Below, piece by piece: positions 62,701 through 62,954 of a stretch of DNA of 62,954 nucleotides. The stretch is taken from assembly GCA_020060215.1 (NCBI GenBank), contig JAGVAP010000046.1, forward strand, positions 1-62,954, given 5' to 3'. The position numbers were made by a program, and so were the translations under genes. This DNA is from Deltaproteobacteria bacterium (GTDB lineage: Bacteria; Desulfobacterota; DSM-4660; Desulfatiglandales; HGW-15). The first letter of the stretch is position 1; each line of letters opens with the position of its first letter. The notes beneath the pieces were generated by a model, which searched no databases, was not told the DNA's origin, and saw nothing but the letters and a program-made list of their open reading frames with translations.

Positions 62701-62954
62701 TGCGCGTGATCTACCTGGATCTGCTCAGGCAATCCTACATGGACAACAACGGCCGGCACCGGGTTCAACCCAAGGATATTCTTGTCGTCACCCCTTACAA
62801 TATGCAGGTGAACCTCCTAAAGCAAAAGCTGCCGGATGGCGCTCGCGTGGGGACGGTTGACAAGTTTCAGGGCCAGGAAGCGCAGGTAGTGATCGTGTCC
62901 ATGGCCACATCCAGCGGAGACGACCTCCCCAGATACATGGAATTCCTCTACAGC
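59733..62954 (+). CDS. TM0106-type RecB-like nuclease / RNase H-like / SF1 helicase (3' end beyond window)
   Basis: The frame opens at ATG 59733 (AAAGGAAGG 8 bp upstream) and is uninterrupted to the window edge, giving at least 1074 residues. The N-terminal RecB/Cas4-type nuclease (about 1-230) has FLDCRH, GYADFLRRVE, YEVVDTKLSRSPRA and the cysteine triplet HCGQCHWRGIC, which with the first Cys could bind an iron-sulfur cluster. A DEDD/RNase H-like domain (about 305-500) starts DLFFDMEGDPLEEGG and ends YNETDCRSLYQL. The C-terminal SF1 helicase has Walker A IQGPPGAGKTYTG (about 743-755), DEAGQV, LLGDQMQLQQP, VTPYNMQVNLL and VDKFQGQEAQVVIVSM. It overlaps the JAB fragment by 14 bp. Confidence 0.87.
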   Translation, partial: MQKIDGKILFSASDLAGFLDCRHATTLDLKNLEKPLEKTADDPQTKLIQEKGFQHEERYLASLVNAGVHVKDLKTGSHDLDESVRVTMDAMKQGAEVIYQACLRSDPFLGYADFLRRVERPSTLGSYSYEVVDTKLSRSPRARYIIQLCLYSSMIEKIQGVSPRAMHLILGDGTEKSFRVAEFFHYFQQVQAQFLNHVRGEGEKTYPEPSAHCGQCHWRGICEDQWEEDDHLCRVANITRGQIEKLGSQGIETMAQLAGLPQGQRVVGIQPSTAERLRGQAALQKHKLKTGEDRYEILPVDPDGIQGFCRLPRPDAGDLFFDMEGDPLEEGGLEYLFGIYYFENGSAHYKAFWAHNPQEERQAFRDFMAFVMPRLVSHPQAHIYHYAAYEETALKRLMSLHGVCEAEVDYLLRSGKLVDLYKVVKGGIRVSEPRYSIKNLEVFYAGKRQGELADGGTSIVYYEQWKQTRDPRLLEEILAYNETDCRSLYQLREWLLQIRPQGTPWCGEQAEEEGEPEKPEKVREQEERLEQYRLKLLSDPSIGQTISDPERSFREVVYQILDFHRRAAKPEWWSMFARSEMEEEELVDEPECIGCLEMVGRPEPVKRSLLYTYRFPEQEFKFKAGDDCLRADTLERSGTIEEIDENRRVIRLKLGNKNRLPERLCIIPTGPIKTEILREALYRFADSLIAASGRYQAIIDFLRRERPRIKGRRGETSIVSPGGNLIQEVIDAASRLDRSYLFIQGPPGAGKTYTGSHLITALIKMGFRVGVSSNSHKAINNLLASVEKRAQEQGLRFTGVKKSSAGDPDSFFNGKLIRDEKDKEAVIGSQAQLLAGTAWLFSDPDLDQSLDYLFVDEAGQVALANLVAMGTSAKNIVLLGDQMQLQQPIQGVHPGHSGESALDYLLQGEATISDDRGVFLPLTWRMHEDICRFISEAVYDGRLYPAADTESQRLVLGPRAHPALRKTGIRFLPINHEGCSQRSEPEAELVRVIYLDLLRQSYMDNNGRHRVQPKDILVVTPYNMQVNLLKQKLPDGARVGTVDKFQGQEAQVVIVSMATSSGDDLPRYMEFLYS

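Overview
The window reads as a chromosomal segment of an anaerobic deltaproteobacterium (Desulfobacterota), probably a sulfate reducer or syntroph. That is an inference from gene content: a double-cubane-type reductase with its ATP-driven activator, YedE/TusA/DUF3343/YedF selenium-sulfur trafficking genes, FmdE, molybdate uptake, a DUF6178-like protein, and moderately high GC. No rRNA, tRNA, CRISPR array or intact insertion sequence was seen.

Region 1 (1-14.7 kb, mostly minus strand) is metal/sulfur/selenium metabolism. It holds a PiT-type anion permease, FmdE, a frameshifted TauE-like permease, a SLOG-fold putative molybdenum carrier beside a decayed ABC ATPase, a RelE-like protein, and an activator plus 2-hydroxyacyl-CoA-dehydratase-type iron-sulfur reductase. 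A SelB tail remnant and a 125-bp palindromic repeat follow. Next comes a nine-gene minus-strand run: DUF169 protein, SsuABC-like importer, YedE, TusA, DUF3343 protein, kinase-like protein and YedF. Region 2 (15-19.4 kb, plus strand) is an XRE-PBP one-component regulator followed by modABC and a YnfA-like membrane protein.

Region 3 (19.4-40 kb) is a stress island bounded by two approximately 190-bp direct repeats, each carrying a 51-codon BFD-like iron-sulfur gene. Inside are four Hsp20 genes (one with a coiled-coil extension), a 5'-truncated glgX, groESL, and a tightly packed plus-strand series: a (p)ppGpp synthetase with a degenerate hydrolase domain, a GT4-alpha/alpha-barrel fusion, phosphomannomutase, GH130 mannoside phosphorylase, mannose-1-phosphate guanylyltransferase, DnaJ, a DksA-like protein, a radical SAM protein, a DUF6178-like protein and a small TusA-like protein. 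The layout suggests that protein folding, stringent response and GDP-mannose-dependent glycan or solute metabolism are deployed together under stress. A multi-PAS histidine kinase and a decayed CheB/CheR-PAS tail follow.

Region 4 (44.4 kb to the window end, all plus strand) is a defence island. It contains a DrmD-like SNF2 helicase, a translationally coupled AlbA/ATPase regulator followed by decayed copies of alternative C-terminal modules, a DUF1156 adenine methyltransferase with a compositionally distinct middle, a HEPN-DUF499 ATPase, and then, 12 bp later, a TIR-APAZ gene and a catalytically dead short prokaryotic Argonaute (a SPARTA-type pair). A truncated JAB peptidase and a very large TM0106-type RecB nuclease-RNase H-helicase gene running off the edge complete it. 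The most unusual features are the embedding of a SPARTA pair in a DISARM-related modification/ATPase operon and the repeat-bounded chaperone-(p)ppGpp-mannose island.
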